Part shown: one piece after another, positions 63,517-64,000 of the stretch | How positions within the stretch are numbered: position 1 is the first letter of the stretch | How the letters are laid out: each line of letters opens with the position of its first letter | NCBI GenBank assembly: GCA_964642175.1 | Contig: CAZXOK010000003.1 | Location: 1 to 64,000 of the forward strand | Direction of reading: 5' to 3' | DNA: 64,000 bases | DNA from: JANQGG01 sp964642175 | GTDB taxonomy: Bacteria; Bacteroidota; Chlorobiia; Chlorobiales; Chloroherpetonaceae | Notes under the pieces: model-generated | Seen by the model: only the letters and a program-made list of their open reading frames with translations | The model's database searches: none | What the model was told of the DNA's origin: nothing | Made by a program: the position numbers and the translations under genes

Positions 63517-64000
63517 ATGATAAAAAATATCAAACACTATAGCCTGGTTGCGTTAAAAGGGCTCACCATGGGAGCAGCTGATGTTGTGCCAGGTGTTTCA
63601 GGTGGCACGATGGCTTTTATTACAGGTATTTATGAAGAGTTGATTAATTCTTTGAAGTCAATAGGCGGTGATGGGCTAAAAAAGCTTGCCAAAATGGATA
63701 TTTCCGGGTTTTGGGTTACGATCAACGGTAATTTTCTGTTGTCGGTTTTCCTGGGTATTCTGATCAGTGTTTTAAGCTTGTCCCGACTGATCTTATATGC
63801 ACTCACTAATTATGCCGAATTGCTGTGGGCTTTCTTTTTCGGGTTGATCGTTGGAGCAGCAGTTATAGTGTTTCGGCAAATTAAAGCCCATTCTGCCGGA
63901 GTGTTTTCAATGGCTATTGTCGGTATAGCTATAGCCTACGCAATAACCTCATTAACGCCGACCTTAACCCCTGATGCCTTGTGGTTTATTTTCCTGGCCG
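63517..64000 (+). CDS. DUF368 family membrane protein, partial
   Basis: The ATG at 63517 opens a frame that runs off the window edge (about 161 codons seen). LVALKGLTMGAADVVPGVSG is the DUF368 signature, followed by GTMAFITGIYEELINSLKS and several membrane helices (FLGILISVLSLSRLILYALT, then LWAFFFGLIVGAAVIVF). DUF368 proteins (PopT) are known as polyprenyl-phosphate transporters. It lies 24 bases after the DedA gene, so the two are likely co-transcribed. Confidence 0.9.
   Translation, partial: MIKNIKHYSLVALKGLTMGAADVVPGVSGGTMAFITGIYEELINSLKSIGGDGLKKLAKMDISGFWVTINGNFLLSVFLGILISVLSLSRLILYALTNYAELLWAFFFGLIVGAAVIVFRQIKAHSAGVFSMAIVGIAIAYAITSLTPTLTPDALWFIFLA

Noticed and set aside
1..64000. tRNA, rRNA, CRISPR, IS element or prophage
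   Set aside because: I scanned the intergenic gaps by eye for T-arm-like sequence, repeat arrays and transposase motifs and found none. The lone Xer recombinase lies in a housekeeping operon.

Overview
The window looks like chromosomal DNA of a Gram-negative member of the Bacteroidota/Rhodothermota/Balneolota assemblage. By eye it is AT-leaning (low-forties percent GC). Supporting this are TonB-dependent receptors with N-terminal carboxypeptidase-regulatory-like domains, a Kdo transferase (so LPS), a MenA-type prenyltransferase (menaquinone), a bacillithiol deacetylase (BshB1), an MCE/MlaD protein, and mostly AT-rich leaders without strong Shine-Dalgarno sequences. Two regulators with SARP/BTAD-type domains would fit Balneolota best, but that placement is inference. 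I see no rRNA, tRNA, CRISPR array, insertion sequence or prophage.

Layout. 1-3.7 kb: a large MalT-like STAND ATPase regulator ending in a winged helix plus BTAD. 3.8-12.2 kb: a minus-strand operon of a giant NHL/TPR/transglutaminase protein (with a frameshift at an A9 run just after its signal peptide), a FecR-TPR protein, a CHASE2 adenylate cyclase and a small esterase. 12.7-17.3 kb: DUF952, then an ETF-QO / ATP-grasp / mnmA / thioesterase operon. 17.4-21.1 kb: REC-PATAN response regulator, waaA, and a secreted alpha-amylase-fold protein that seems to have lost its catalytic residues. 21.1-26.6 kb: a beta-barrel/TonB-C fusion and a menA-Nudix-SIMPL-xer-mlaD operon, divergent from a tocopherol-cyclase-like gene. 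27.7-33.7 kb: hypCDE, a GNAT gene and trkA/trkH. 34-38.6 kb: TonB receptor, Crp/Fnr regulator, CHAD protein and ICMT-like methyltransferase in one run.

38.7-49.9 kb: membrane protein, flavin reductase, leuS followed by a broken zinc-ribbon membrane gene, an unrecognised 507-residue protein, nadB, DinB, an NAD(P)-binding protein and a broken PAP2 phosphatase gene. 50-54.1 kb: Hsp70 (HscA/DnaK-like), a sensorless histidine kinase with a degenerate ATP lid, and a REC-BTAD response regulator. 54.2-64 kb: desaturase, dut, O-methyltransferase, bshB1, a Fur-family regulator next to a second TonB receptor, a long GroES paralogue, a LysM-like lipoprotein, nadA, DedA and the start of a DUF368 gene.

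The most unusual points are: (i) the cyclase / FecR / NHL-TPR-transglutaminase operon and the frameshift in its largest gene; (ii) two genes that each carry one in-frame TAA and one single-base deletion while otherwise looking intact; (iii) the amylase-fold pseudoenzyme; (iv) DedA and DUF368, the two known polyprenyl-phosphate transporter families, as neighbours; and (v) two BTAD regulators with related output halves but different inputs.
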